Of a stretch of 64,000 bases of DNA, positions 36,338 through 46,750 are shown in pieces; the stretch's first letter is position 1, and each line of letters begins with the position of its first letter. The translations under genes were made by a program, and so were the position numbers. The stretch is from the NCBI GenBank assembly GCA_016718805.1, contig JADKCP010000002.1, positions 1 through 64,000 on the forward strand. The letters are read 5' to 3'. Source of the DNA: Bacteroidota bacterium. GTDB taxonomy: Bacteria > Bacteroidota > Bacteroidia > UBA4408. The notes under the pieces were generated by a model. That model saw only the letters and a list, made by a program, of their open reading frames with translations. It searched no databases and was not told the origin of the DNA.

Positions 36338-37388
36338 TTATTGCATTTGTTTGAAGATTTTATCAATAGTTGCCTTTTCTTTCGGCTCAACTGCGTTCTT
36401 ATTATTACTTGCTGAAAGATTATTTGCAGTAATTAGATTGTCGCTTTTAGAATAGAACAATTGCGATTTTTCAATATTGGCTAAAGTGAGATTATGAAAG
36501 TATGGTTTGAATTTATTGACGATGTATCTAAAGTTCTTGGTTTCGCAATTGATTTGGATTTTCACAGAATTGGGTAATATGCTTTTTGAAATTAATACTT
36601 TCAATAATTCATCTGCACTGGTAACATCTTCATTCAAAAATTCTACTTGGTGGCACAATTGATTTACTACTGATTTCAACTTTTCAAAATCATCTTTAAA
36701 GCCAAAGTTTAATACTTCTTGTCCTTTGAAATCAATATCCGCAGGGGTTAATTGTTTCAACTCTTGTATCTGTGCCTTTGGTAAATTCAAATCCAACAAA
36801 TAAAAATCTTCAATACTGGTGGGGCTGTCAATACTGGCTTTGCTCAACTCCTGTATATCAAAAAATAAAATAGTAAGGTGTTGCCTTAACAACTGCAATA
36901 CAAAATGAGGTAAGGTGTTTTGCTCGGTGGGTGCTTCCTCAAATCCTCTTTCCTTAATCTCCTTAACTGTGTTTACTGTAAGTGCTTTGATGTTTTTTAA
37001 TACAATGGTGGTGTGGTACACTATATCCACCTTTTTGCTGTACTTCTGCATCTTGGCATTAAAAGCATTGTAAACACGAAGTGTTTCAAGGCTGATAACG
37101 GCATTATAAAACTTGCTTACTGCATCGCTGTAAGCTGGAAAATCTATTGCGTAGCAATGGTTTTTCAAAGTGCTTGTACCCTTTGTATTTTGCTTTGTAA
37201 GCCATTTGGAGAGGTCGGAATAATCAGCCAATAATATTTGAAGCTGTTGCACCAACTCGGCTTCTGTGGTGGGTTCTTTACTGCCTACCTTTTTTTATTT
37301 TCTCGTTGATGGCTTTTGTGCCTTTGGCATCAAAAGTCCAGGGCATAAGTTCTTTGAACAAAATGCTATTCAATATTTTTATTTCCAT
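36338..37388 (-). CDS. Unknown island protein, about 349 residues, one frameshift
   Basis: Starting at 37388 (MEIKILNSILFKELMPWTF, then DAKGTKAINEKIKK), the frame changes in a run of seven or eight A about 37293-37300 and continues as VGSKEPTTEAELVQQLQILL to the stop at 36338. The protein is mainly helical, soluble, with no motif I recognise. A similarly placed helical protein downstream of the integrase is common in Bacteroidota islands. Its ATG overlaps the integrase stop (TAATG), so the two are translationally coupled, suggesting a role in integration, excision or control. About 105 bp (36233-36337) downstream lacks features. Confidence 0.65.
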
Positions 37389-38494
37389 TATAAGCCAATA
37401 TTTATTTTGTTAGCTGCTACTGTTTTCTTTTCATCAATTACATTAGCATAAATCTGTGTTGTTTTTAAATGCCTGTGTCCAAGCAATTTTGATACTGTGA
37501 AAATATCAGTACCTAAAGTAAGCTGCAATGTGGCGTAAGTGTGCCTTGCACAGTGGAAAGTGATGTGCTTTTCAATTCCTGCCTTTATCATCCATCTGTA
37601 CAAATCAGCATTGCGACTATCGGAGTAAATCAAATCAGGAAATACCGGGTCGGCTGGCTTTCCTTTTTCTCCTAATAAATTATAGGCTTCATCAGATATG
37701 GGCAATGTTTCAGATCCTTTTGTTTTTTGCTGTACGAAACGGATGTAATGCCCTAACTCTGTTGATTGTTGCATTTCACTCCATTTCAATTTCTGAATAT
37801 CGCTGAAACGTAAACCTGTAAGACAAGCAAAAATAAAAGCCCTTTTCATCAACTCGTTTTTACATTCGGTTTTGGCTAAGGTCTTTAATTCATCAAGGGT
37901 TAAAAACTCTCTTACTGGTTCGCCTTGTGGCAAGCCTTCTACCATTTCGGCAGGGTTGGTTTTCAATATGCCATCCCTCACAGCTTGTTTGAGTGCTGCT
38001 CTGAACTTATTGAAGTAACTGTATTTGGTATTGGTTGAAATTGCCTTTTTGGTTTTGGTACTGGCTTCTTTCAAAAGGTAATCCCTGAAGCCATCAACAA
38101 AGGCTTTATTGATTTGGTTGAATTGTATATCTCTTGGGCAATACTTTTTCAAGTGCTTTATGGTACTATCCCAATTGCCATAATTCCCTTTGCTGTCTTT
38201 TCTCTTTTCAGCCAATGCCTCCATATACATAATGAAGTACGTTTTTAGCTTCTCCTTATCGTGGAAATCATAAGTGCTGTTTTGTATCTCCAAATGCCTT
38301 TTACTGCGGATGGTTTCAGCCAATGCCAATATCTTTTTATTTTCTTCTTTTACTGCATTGGTGAGCTTCCCTTTTTCGGGGTCGGGTGTTAGGTATAAAT
38401 TCAAATACTCGTATTGGCGTTTGCCATTTGAGTAGTACTCTAAGTAAAGGCTTATTTTATCGCCTTTGAGCCGTTGTCTTAATGTTACTTTCAT
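37388..38494 (-). CDS. int: Tyrosine recombinase (integrase) of the island
   Basis: About 368 residues from MKVTLRQRLKGDKISLYLEY: N-terminal arm-binding domain, SAM-like core-binding domain (about 100-190, NWDSTIKHLKKYCPRDIQ), and catalytic domain with the R-H-R-H-Y set: FACLTGLRFSDIQKLKW (Arg), HITFHCARHTYATL (H-x-x-R), LLGHRHLKTTQIYANV (His and Tyr nucleophile). The start at 38494 is preferred over 38521 because family members begin at MKVTLR. It belongs to the Bacteroidota integrative-element type and should recombine the 17-bp mnmE-end cores, binding the GGGCAACAA arms with its N-terminal domain. It lies 23 bp downstream of the excisionase gene. Confidence 0.92.
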   Translation of the reverse strand: MKVTLRQRLKGDKISLYLEYYSNGKRQYEYLNLYLTPDPEKGKLTNAVKEENKKILALAETIRSKRHLEIQNSTYDFHDKEKLKTYFIMYMEALAEKRKDSKGNYGNWDSTIKHLKKYCPRDIQFNQINKAFVDGFRDYLLKEASTKTKKAISTNTKYSYFNKFRAALKQAVRDGILKTNPAEMVEGLPQGEPVREFLTLDELKTLAKTECKNELMKRAFIFACLTGLRFSDIQKLKWSEMQQSTELGHYIRFVQQKTKGSETLPISDEAYNLLGEKGKPADPVFPDLIYSDSRNADLYRWMIKAGIEKHITFHCARHTYATLQLTLGTDIFTVSKLLGHRHLKTTQIYANVIDEKKTVAANKINIGL

Positions 38495-38517
38495 TTTCTT
38501 ATCAGTTAAATAAATTA

Positions 38518-38900
38518 TCAATTGAAGCCCTTTTTGATGATGGTGCGACTGCCCAGCTTTGCCACCGGCAAACGGTTACTTTTTATCATCCGTTGAATGG
38601 TCCATCTGCTTGCACCCAAAAGGGTAGCAACTTCCAGTATGCTTAAAAATTCTTTCTCTCTTAAATTAGTGTGATTACCTGCTATCGGGTTGGATAGGGT
38701 TTCAGTAGCAACTACTGGAGAAGCGGAAACAATTTTGCTTTGTTGGTTCTTAAATTCTGCGTTTACTTTTCTTCTCGTTTGGTTTTCTTGTAGGCAGCAC
38801 TGTTGCATTTATGGCCACAATACTTCGTTGTGGTCTTTTGGGCTATGAAAGCCTTACCACAATGATTACAGAATTTAGGAAGTTTAATTGTACTACTCAT
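38518..38900 (-). CDS. Zinc-finger/HTH excisionase-like protein, frameshifted
   Basis: Two overlapping frames make one protein of a family typical of Bacteroidota islands. The first part (38763-38900) is MSSTIKLPKFCNHCGKAFIA then TKYCGHKCNSAAYKKTKREE, a CxxC...CxxxC zinc site. The second (ending 38518) is LREKEFLSILEVATLLGASR, WTIQRMIKSNRLPVAKLGSR, a MerR-like HTH. A single missing G near 38767 (EEK-VNAE) separates them; homologues I recall are one chain, so a sequencing error is likely, though a separately translated HTH part starting at 38808 is possible. It is predicted to direct excision (Xis) together with the integrase 23 bp downstream. Confidence 0.8.
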
Positions 38901-38981
38901 TTGTTGCTACTTGTTGCAGTATGTTGCTGGGTGGTGCTACTTGGTGCATTATTTCGCCTGACTTCCATCAAACTGATATGT

Positions 38982-39051
38982 GGGCAACAAAATAGCCAAT
39001 TGGGCAACAACTGGGCAACAAATATAAGTAAAAAGTAGAGTTGGGCAACAA
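38982..39051. repeat. Right arm-type repeats of the island integrase
   Basis: Four direct copies of GGGCAACAA at 38982-38990, 39002-39010, 39013-39021 and 39043-39051. The middle pair with its CT spacer and flanks is identical over 23 bp to 8336-8358 at the left end and in the same orientation. They lie between excisionase gene and attR, where integrase and Xis should bind. Confidence 0.75.
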
Positions 39052-39117
39052 AAAAGAGAAAGAAAAGTGTACTGAAACTCAACAAAAACAGGCACTTAAC
39101 AAACAAAAGAAAGTAAA

Positions 39118-39134
39118 TTACTTTCCGATACAAA
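39118..39134. repeat. attR core within the mnmE stop region
   Basis: The 17-bp sequence TTACTTTCCGATACAAA forms the last codons of mnmE (reverse strand CIGK-stop) and is identical to 8261-8277. Integration leaves mnmE intact. Confidence 0.85.
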
Positions 39135-40503
39135 ACCTGGAAAAAATTGAATCCAGCACCTGTTCGTTCGATATTTCTCCACTTAACTCACCCATGTAAG
39201 CTAGTGCTCGTCGCAGATCTAAAGCTATTAGTTCGGTGGTGAGTCCTTGTTGAACCCCTTTTAATACATCATCTAGGGCAAAAAATGATTTTTGCAGCCC
39301 ATCAAAATGCCTCAAATTAGTAACTACCTCCGAGTGTTTTGATGTTTCTTCATCAAAAAGTAAGTTGCCTAAAGCATTTTTCACTTCTGTAATACCATCT
39401 TTTTGCTTGGCTGAAATACTTAGCACCTTATCAGTTTTCTTAAACAAATTAAGCATTTCGGGAGGGCATAAATCACTTTTATTCGCCAAGATCAAATAGG
39501 GTAATTGAAAGGAAGTTACTTGGGTAATAACATCGGACAAATCTTGACCTGAATGAATTTCGCTAGCATCAATCACATACAAAAGTATACCGGCATTTTT
39601 TATTTTCTCATAGCTCTTCTCTACTCCCATTTTTTCAATACGATCATTTGTATCGCGCAATCCGGCTGTATCAATAAATCGGTAAGCTATGCCGTTAACA
39701 TTTAGCACTTCCTCAATACTATCACGGGTTGTGCCTGCAATTTCGCTCACCAAAGCCCGCTCTTCATTCAACAGGGTATTGAGTAAAGTAGATTTTCCTG
39801 CATTGGGTTTTCCGGCTATTGCTACAGGAACGCCGTTTTTAATAACATTGCCTAATTTAAACGAATCAATTAAAGGCAACAGTTTTAGTTGTATGCTTTT
39901 TACTAATTGTACAAATTGTTCACGGTTAGCAAACTCTACATCTTCTTCTGAAAAATCAAGTTCCAATTCCATGAGTGCTGCAAAATCTATGAGTTGTTGC
40001 CGCATCAACCGAATATCGCTACTAAATCCACCTCGCATCTGTTGTAAAGCAAGCTTATGTGCAGCTTCCGTATCAGCAGCAATCACATCGGCTACAGCTT
40101 CAGCCTGACTTAAATCTAACTTCCCGTTTAAAAAAGCACGCATGGTAAATTCTCCTGCACGAGCCATACGTGCTCCTTTTTTCAACAACAACGAAATAAT
40201 TTGCTGTTGTATATAAGGCGAACCATGACAACTTAATTCAACAGTTGTTTCTCCTGTAAAGGAACGTGGCGCTAAAAATAATGTGGCTACTACTTCGTCA
40301 ATCAAAAGACTACCATCGCGAATAGTTCCAAAATGTGCAGTATGTGATTTTTTAGTTGCTAAATTTTGTTTTCCGATGGGCGAGTAAAATATAGCAGCAC
40401 AAAGTGATAGCGCTTCTTTTCCAGATACCCGAATTAATGCGATGGCTCCTATTCCGGGAGCAGTTGCTGGTGCTACAATGGTATCGTTTAATTCGTGAAT
40501 CAT
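39118..40503 (-). CDS. mnmE: tRNA uridine-5-carboxymethylaminomethyl modification GTPase MnmE
   Basis: 461 residues, full length. With MnmG it installs the cmnm5 group on wobble U34 of several tRNAs. An N-terminal formyl-THF-binding domain (DTIVAPATAPGIGAIALIRV), helical domain and inserted G domain are visible: G1 GKPNAGKSTLLN (about 225-236), G3 DTAGLRDT, G4 NKSD. The C-terminal RFCIGK carries the conserved catalytic-region cysteine. The last codons double as attachment site of the genomic island. The PhoD-like gene upstream ends 14 bp before its start, so the two may share a message. Confidence 0.96.
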   Translation of the reverse strand: MIHELNDTIVAPATAPGIGAIALIRVSGKEALSLCAAIFYSPIGKQNLATKKSHTAHFGTIRDGSLLIDEVVATLFLAPRSFTGETTVELSCHGSPYIQQQIISLLLKKGARMARAGEFTMRAFLNGKLDLSQAEAVADVIAADTEAAHKLALQQMRGGFSSDIRLMRQQLIDFAALMELELDFSEEDVEFANREQFVQLVKSIQLKLLPLIDSFKLGNVIKNGVPVAIAGKPNAGKSTLLNTLLNEERALVSEIAGTTRDSIEEVLNVNGIAYRFIDTAGLRDTNDRIEKMGVEKSYEKIKNAGILLYVIDASEIHSGQDLSDVITQVTSFQLPYLILANKSDLCPPEMLNLFKKTDKVLSISAKQKDGITEVKNALGNLLFDEETSKHSEVVTNLRHFDGLQKSFFALDDVLKGVQQGLTTELIALDLRRALAYMGELSGEISNEQVLDSIFSRFCIGK

Positions 40504-40517
40504 AAAAAATTCAAGCC

Positions 40518-41891
40518 TTAGTTTTTTGTTTTAAGCTCCTTTTCACTAAGCCGAAATTTCCATTTTAGTTCACCCGTTGCAGAATAAGTTTCGAATTGTA
40601 CAATACGTTCTCCTTTATTCCCAAGTAATGAAATTTTACCAAAATTATTCTCCAGTAACAATGAGCCTTCCACCCTGTTCGGATTAGTAAATTCAGGTTT
40701 GTTGCTAATGTTGTGAATTCCGGATGTGATACTTGAGCAAGTAAAATCATATAGCGGATAAAAATTGGTCGGTGTATATTTTATCATTTCCGAAAAATGT
40801 CTATCACCACTTAAAAATACTACTCCATTAATTTTATTTTCCACAATAAAATTCATCAATTCATTAAATTCAGCAGCATAAAATCGAAAACACTCCTTAT
40901 CAGCCATTGGATTGAGCATCTGACCTCCCGTTACAATAAATTTGAAAAGACTTCTTGATGAAATTAAACTAGTTTTCAGCCATTCCAACTGCTTTTGCCC
41001 ATAAAATTGCTTTGCATAATTTGGTTTGCCATTAATACTATCTTGCAACTCATTCGGTGATCGATGATAACGATCGTCCATTAAAAAAAACTCAGCATCG
41101 CTCCATTTAAATTTAGTATAGATACCTTCATTGTCGGGCTCTCCAAAAGTTTTATTTCCCCAATACGAAGAAAAAAGTTGCAAGGCTTCTTTTTTATATT
41201 CCCAAGATTTATTTGCATCATCGGGGCCATAATCGTGATCATCCCAAATGGCATAATTAGCTCTTGTTGCACGTAATTTTTGTAATTGAGGAATACTAAA
41301 ATCGTGTGAATAACGATACTGCATGCCCCATTCCGAACTATAATCGGCTTCTCGATAATACAAATTATCGCCACTCCAAATCATAAACTCACTGGGCATA
41401 TTACCCATTGTTGTTAGTATTTCAGGTGATGCTCCATAAGGTTTTCCAGGCCTATCGTATGCACTGTCGTTGATGTACGTGCAACTTCCAATTAGAAATG
41501 AAAAATCAGGAGCTGGTTTACGCCATTCCCATAAATCCTTAGTTTTAAATTCGGTATTAAATGGTAGCTCTATTTTTTTGCCATTGAGCATGATACTATA
41601 TTCATATGCAGTATTCATTTTTAAATTACCAATTTCAAATTTTATAGGATTGTATTGTTGTCCTAAGATTCCTTTGTATGCAACTTTATAAGAAGTTTGA
41701 GGAAGTAATTTTTCAGCATAAACCAACTCCACCTTTTTTACCTCTTGTGCCACTTCTAACCATATTAGTACTTCACGATGTTCAACATAACCCAGCATCG
41801 GTCCAGCTTTTAGAAGACTCGGTTGAGTTTGTGCAAAAGAATTGTACCCTACAAAGCACATAAATGCTATGAGTAATTTAAGTTTTTTCAT
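40518..41891 (-). CDS. PhoD-like metallophosphatase, exported
   Basis: 457 residues with a signal peptide (KLLIAFMCFVGYNSFAQ), an N-terminal Fn3-like PhoD domain (GPMLGYVEHREVLIWLEV) and a calcineurin-like catalytic part: FLIGSCTYIND, MIWSGDNLYYREAD, NYAIWDDHDYGPDD and VFLSGDRHFSEM, giving the metal ligands of alkaline phosphatase D / PhoD enzymes. It should hydrolyse phosphodiesters or monoesters in the periplasm. It has no T9SS domain. It precedes mnmE by 14 bp on the same strand. Confidence 0.88.
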   Translation of the reverse strand: MKKLKLLIAFMCFVGYNSFAQTQPSLLKAGPMLGYVEHREVLIWLEVAQEVKKVELVYAEKLLPQTSYKVAYKGILGQQYNPIKFEIGNLKMNTAYEYSIMLNGKKIELPFNTEFKTKDLWEWRKPAPDFSFLIGSCTYINDSAYDRPGKPYGASPEILTTMGNMPSEFMIWSGDNLYYREADYSSEWGMQYRYSHDFSIPQLQKLRATRANYAIWDDHDYGPDDANKSWEYKKEALQLFSSYWGNKTFGEPDNEGIYTKFKWSDAEFFLMDDRYHRSPNELQDSINGKPNYAKQFYGQKQLEWLKTSLISSRSLFKFIVTGGQMLNPMADKECFRFYAAEFNELMNFIVENKINGVVFLSGDRHFSEMIKYTPTNFYPLYDFTCSSITSGIHNISNKPEFTNPNRVEGSLLLENNFGKISLLGNKGERIVQFETYSATGELKWKFRLSEKELKTKN

Positions 41892-41989
41892 TTTGATTGG
41901 AATTCAATTAGGATATCAATATGTTTCAAAAATATAAATACTAATAAAAAAATTAAAGTTGATTTGCTGCTGCTAGACTTAAACTTAGT

Positions 41990-44661
41990 TTATTGCTTAA
42001 CTACTTTATAAATCCAGTGATTTATTTCGACAAAATAAATACCACTCGAAAACTTGCTAAGTGATAAATGGTTATCATCAGAAGTAATCTGTTTTGATGC
42101 AATTTCTCTCATAGTAACATCAAACAGCTTTATATTTATTGACTCACCAGTTACTTTAAAATTCAAATGAACTATTAATTCATCTTTGACAGGGTTGGGA
42201 AAAATCGTAATTTCTTCAAAACCTACTTTTCCCTCATTTCTAATGGAGTTCGACATTACAATAATAGTTTTAGCCTTATTTGTAACAATTGGTGAATTAT
42301 AATCAAAGTAGATGTATGCCTTATTACAAATGGAGTCACCTAAGCTAATATTACTTTTAGCCTTGATACGATACTTTACAAAACCATGTGAAAGTGCTTC
42401 GTTTATTCCACTATCAGGTAATAAAATCGAGTTAAATTTGAATTCCAAATTTCCCTCCCAATTGATCCATCGCATATTAACAGGGTGCGAAGAATTTACA
42501 AATTCAATTGATGAAATTTCAAAACGGCTAGTGTCAATTGGATTGCTGATCTTAACATTAAAAGCTGTGTCATTTCCGGTATTCTGAAAACGCACAAGGT
42601 ATTCTAAGAATGGTTGAGCGGCCAGTTCTAAGGTGGTTATGGTAATTTTATCAACAGTGATATCATTGGGGTCATAACTTCCAGTAACTACTGTAACACA
42701 TTGTGCATTATTAGAAGCTGGAGTTGCATCTCCTAACAAAGGAAAAACACTAGCATTAGAAATAATTTGACTGTTGATTGTTACACCAGTATTTATATCA
42801 ACGATTATTAATATACTTCCAGTTTGAAAAGGCATTAAAACAGGCAGGTTAAATCCAATCGAATCAATTGTTGTCCAAGATGGTGTGATGCTTGAGGACA
42901 CAAAATTCATATCTTGACTTAGGTAAAACTTAATTGAAGGTGATAAAATGGTAGTTCCATTATTCCCATAATTTAATTGGTAATACGCCTTAAATCCAGG
43001 CCGGGAAGGTCCAAGAGCAGTCATCTGTATCCAGAGGTCATTGTAATTGCCTAAAGGTTGATATGCAAAATCATTAAGAGAATCGATTTGAAGCATGGTT
43101 GAAAAATTCCCACTGTGATTGGATGGTGCGAGTAAGTGATAATTGAAATTGGGAGCAGTCACCGAATAATTACCGGTATTAAGTAAATTAAACACATAAT
43201 TTCCATCAGTATTCGTGAATTCAAATTTACCACTAGAACTCTCCGTGATTTTCTGATTTGGAAGATTCCAGTCCAAGGAATCCTGAATTCCGTCCGAATT
43301 TAAATCCACAAAAACTTTACCTATAATACTACTTACCTTATCAGTAATTCTATGAAGAGCTCCATAAGTGTAACAATTCGGCCAGAAAGAACAATACTCA
43401 ACATAACTACTCAATACAAGATCATGATCGAACGTTTCAATAATCATTGGCTCGTATTCATCGTGAGAGGCAAAAGGGTCATGACTATCCTGTAGTGTAT
43501 TTTGCCATTTAATACTTCCATTAGGATTAAGGCATACAATCCAAATAGCATGTTCTGAATACGGAACTAAACTTTCTGTTTTGTCACCAGATATGGGTGA
43601 AATTGATTCTCCTGCAATAACGTATTCTCCCTTGTAATTCTGAATGATAGAATGGCCCATATCAAAGCTGCTGCCTCCAATTGTTTTATCCCAAATAATA
43701 TTGCCTATACTGTCTATTTTAATTACCCAATAATCTGAGCCTGCACCTTTTGCCGGCGATGTTTTATCTCCAGAAACGGGCGAACCTGATTCACTTAGCA
43801 GAATAAATCCACCTTCCGCTGAAGGGGCAATGTCTCTTAAACGATCATATCCACTGCCTCCAATGGTATTTTGCCACATAATATTTCCAACAGAGTCGAG
43901 CTTTAACAGCCAGCAATCATAGTAACCCAAGGCAGCTTCAGTTTTCTCTCCGGAAACACCTGAATTTGAAGTAGCTCCGATTAGATATCCACCATCCTTT
44001 GTAAGCAAAACAGAACTAGCTTCCTCCCATCCACTACCACCAATGGTTTTTTGCCATTGTATGCTTCCAGTAGAGTCAATTTTCACGATCCAGAGGTCAG
44101 TCTCCCCCCTAGATATTTCTGTTTTATCTCCAGATATTGAGGATAGTGAATATCCCACCAATAAAAAACCCTTATCAGCAGCTTCTACTATTGATGCAAA
44201 GAATTCACCTGAGTCACCTCCAATTGTATTTTGCCATTGTATGTTCCCCAGCGAATCCGTTTTTACTACCCAGTAATCATCATAGCCAATACAGTTTTCT
44301 GTCTTGTTCCCTGAAATGGGCGACCTCGAAACACCCCCAAGAACATAGCCTCCATCAAGTGCTTGTATAGCTGAAGCCAATATTTCCTGTTGTGTACCCC
44401 CAAATTGTTTTTTCCAAATTTGATGGCCAGATGAATCAGATTTTATCAGTATATAATCCCAATAACTAGATGTGATTGAACGTTCATATCCTCCTAAGAG
44501 AAAAGTAGAATCACTTGTTTGTTGAACAGAGATTAGACGTGGTTCATTATTGTAAAAGAATTCAGACCATTGCAATTCTTGAGCATAAACTGAAACGCTG
44601 GTAAAAGCTGAAATAAAAAAAGAAAAAATCGATAAGAAAACCAGTATTGTTTCATTTTCAT
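41990..44661 (-). CDS. Secreted T9SS repeat protein with SdrD-like segment, signal peptide frameshifted
   Basis: About 890 residues. Seven tandem propeller-type repeats (residues about 30-420) share SGDKTE.....DYWIVKIDSxGNIxWQ and TIGGSxxD, a bacterial DUF/Kelch-like blade. A SdrD B-like segment (VFVDLNSDGIQDSLDWNLPN) and a DUF11-like region (YDPNDITVDKITITTLELAA; LVRFQNTGNDTAFNVKISNP) follow. The C-terminus is a T9SS type A sorting domain (ITIFPNPVKDELIVHL ... LSKFSSGIYFVEI). The open frame reaches an ATG at 44680 without a usual leader; one missing base at about 44648 would join MKMKQ to LVFLSIFSFFISAFTSVSVY, a normal signal peptide, so 44661 is the likely start. Confidence 0.82.
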
Positions 44662-44687
44662 AATGAAGGGTTTGACACAAATATAAA

Positions 44688-44721
44688 CAAAAACAGCCTT
44701 CCGGAATATCCGAAAGGCTGT
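44688..44721 (-). terminator. Terminator after the SurA/PpiC-like gene
   Basis: On the reverse strand ACAGCCTT-(T)CGG...CCG-GAAGGCTGT forms a hairpin followed by TTTTTG, 23 bp after the stop at 44744. Confidence 0.75.
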
Positions 44722-44743
44722 ATCAATTAATTTAAAAGGCAAA

Positions 44744-46707
44744 CTATTTAACTGTACTTAAAACTGAACGATCAATGTTTACGGAGTATTTTTTACGCAA
44801 ACTTTCAATCCATTCTTTTTCAAGATAGTTTTGATAATCTGAGGTAACAAGACCTCTGGCTTCACTTAATTTTTTTACATCCGGAGGTAATACTTTATTT
44901 ATTTTCACAAAAATCACTTGATTGTTTTTGGTCATATTTTCTGAAATTCCAACTTGCCATTTTACCTTATCAACCATGTCGTTTTCGTTTTTCAAGAACT
45001 TACCATTTTCAATTTTTAAGTTCAATTGAGAATCTTTGTTTACTATGTTCATTAATGAATCGTTGGAGATATTTGATTTCTCTTGCTTCTTAATTAACTT
45101 ACGAGTTTGGTCTGTTATTGCTGTGTTTGCACAAGTATAAATGGTAGCTTCAACTCGTTCTTCCCACATGTAGTTATTTTTGTTTTTTTGATAAAATCTT
45201 CAATACCTGCAGTATCTTTAACTGCTTTTCCCCAAACCTTCTTATCTGTTAAATCAAACAATAAAATTCCATCTCTGTATTCTTGCATTAATGCTTTAAA
45301 ATCAGGGAATTTTTTATCTAAAATAGTTTCTTGGTAAGCAATACAGTTGTCGTTTACAAATTGTTCATAGGTTGATTTAACTAGTACACTTGCATCAATT
45401 TTAGGACGTTTAGTTTGGTGATTTTCGAGGTAATTTGCGAAATCGAGTTGGGTATATTTTTTATCAGCAATTGAAAACAATTCTTTATTTAATTTACTTG
45501 CTTTGTCTTTGCTCCAGGTTCCTTCAAAATAGCTAGAATCAATAAGTGTATTGAATTCGTCGCGTGCCTTCAAGTTTTCCTTAAAATTATTTTCCTTCTT
45601 AATTTTAGCAATTAAACTTTCTTTGCTTTTTTGAGCACGAGAATCTTTGGTTACTTTTCCTTTTAATTCGTTTTTGCTTTCTTCAAAAGTTGGAATTGGC
45701 TTTTTGTCTAATCGTTTAATAATGTGCCAACCATATTGAGTTTTAACGGGCGCAGTATAATCTCCGTTATTTTGTAACCCAAAAGCAGCTTTTTCAAATT
45801 CCATCACCATTCTTCCGGTACCAAATAAAGGAAGTTTACCACCTTCTTTTGCTGAACCTTTGTCGTCGGATTGTTGACGGGCTAATTCTTCAAAATTTTC
45901 GCCGGCTTTAAGTTTGCTATAAATCTCTTCGATCTTTTGTTTAGCGGCAACTGAATCGGCTGCAGATTGACCTTTTTGAGATTTAACCATGATGTGCTCG
46001 CACATTATTTGTCCTTGCGCTTCACGCTTATCAACTACCTTAATTAAGTGATAACCAAAACGAGTGCGCACAGGCATTGAAACCTCTCCAATTTTAGTAG
46101 TATAGGCAGCTGTTTCAAAAGGATACACCATTTGCATGGAAGTAAAATATCCCAAGTCGCCGGCATTTTCTTTAGCCGAAGGATCTTGTGAATTCTCGCG
46201 CGCAACTTTTGCAAAATCTTCCCCTTTTAAAATTCGAGTTCGAAGAGCAAGTGTTGTATTGTAAGCTTTTAGCGTATCTTTTGGTAAGGCGCTTGCATCC
46301 AATTTAATTAATATATGACTAGCTCTCACATCCGTTTTAGAACGTTCATAAGCTTCGCGCAACAATTGATCGTTTACTTCATTATCGGTTAAATAAGGTT
46401 GTGCCAATTGCTTGCGATATCCTTCCAACTCATTTCTAAATTCGGCAGTTGTATCTAAACCCATTTCTTCAGCCTCTTTAACTTTTAGTTTAAAGTTCAC
46501 AAACAATTGAACATAATCGTCAATCGATTTAGAATCGGCTTCCGTATTTTTTGGATTGTTTTTGTTGTAAATTGATTGAAACTCCGATCGCGTGATATTT
46601 TTACCCGCAATGGTCATCAACACTGGGTCTTTATCTTGAGCGAATACTATTCCGGCAGCTGAAATTACTGCAACTGTCAAAAAACCTTTTATACTATTCA
46701 TTTTCAT
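44744..46707 (-). CDS. Periplasmic SurA/PpiC-type peptidyl-prolyl isomerase, one frameshift
   Basis: A signal peptide (SIKGFLTVAVISAAGIVFAQ) precedes a SurA-like helical region and two parvulin rotamase domains: about residues 120-225 (VRASHILIKLDASALPKDTL ... VRTRFGYHLIKV) and 228-335 (IMCEHIMVKSQKGQSAAD ... VKTQYGWHIIKRL). It should fold outer-membrane or secreted proteins in the periplasm, relevant to the T9SS proteins here. The frame stops at 45115 after DFIKKTKI; continuing in another frame from about 45185 (NNYMWEERVEATIYTCANTA) gives the C-terminus ending YSVNIDRSVLSTVK at 44744. The shift sits in an A-rich run, probably an error. Restored length about 654 residues. Confidence 0.85.
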
Positions 46708-46750
46708 ACTTCTATTATTTATATACTATTATATTGATCAAATTAACTTA

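Larger units (their letters stand above)
8261..39134. mobile_element. Integrated genomic island of about 30.9 kb in the 3' end of mnmE
   Basis: A 17-bp direct repeat (TTACTTTCCGATACAAA) bounds this segment at 8261-8277 and 39118-39134. The right copy is the last codons of mnmE (CIGK-stop). The tyrosine recombinase and excisionase genes lie just inside that end, and identical pairs of GGGCAACAA lie just inside both ends. Gene content is accessory: a methyltransferase/helicase/Argonaute operon, heavy-metal efflux genes and small Bacteroidota mobile-element proteins. No relaxase, coupling protein or conjugation genes are visible, so it is an integrative but apparently not self-transmissible element. 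Chromosomal genes flank it: mnmE on the right and hipBA on the left. Confidence 0.88.

Noticed and set aside
38763..38808. Programmed frameshift in the excisionase gene
   Set aside because: No slippery heptamer of the usual kind is seen, and other island genes have similar shifts beside base runs, so a sequencing error is simpler.
38811..39038. 75-codon forward ORF next to the right arm repeats
   Set aside because: It is antisense to the zinc-finger part of the excisionase gene and runs through the integrase arm repeats; no family resemblance.
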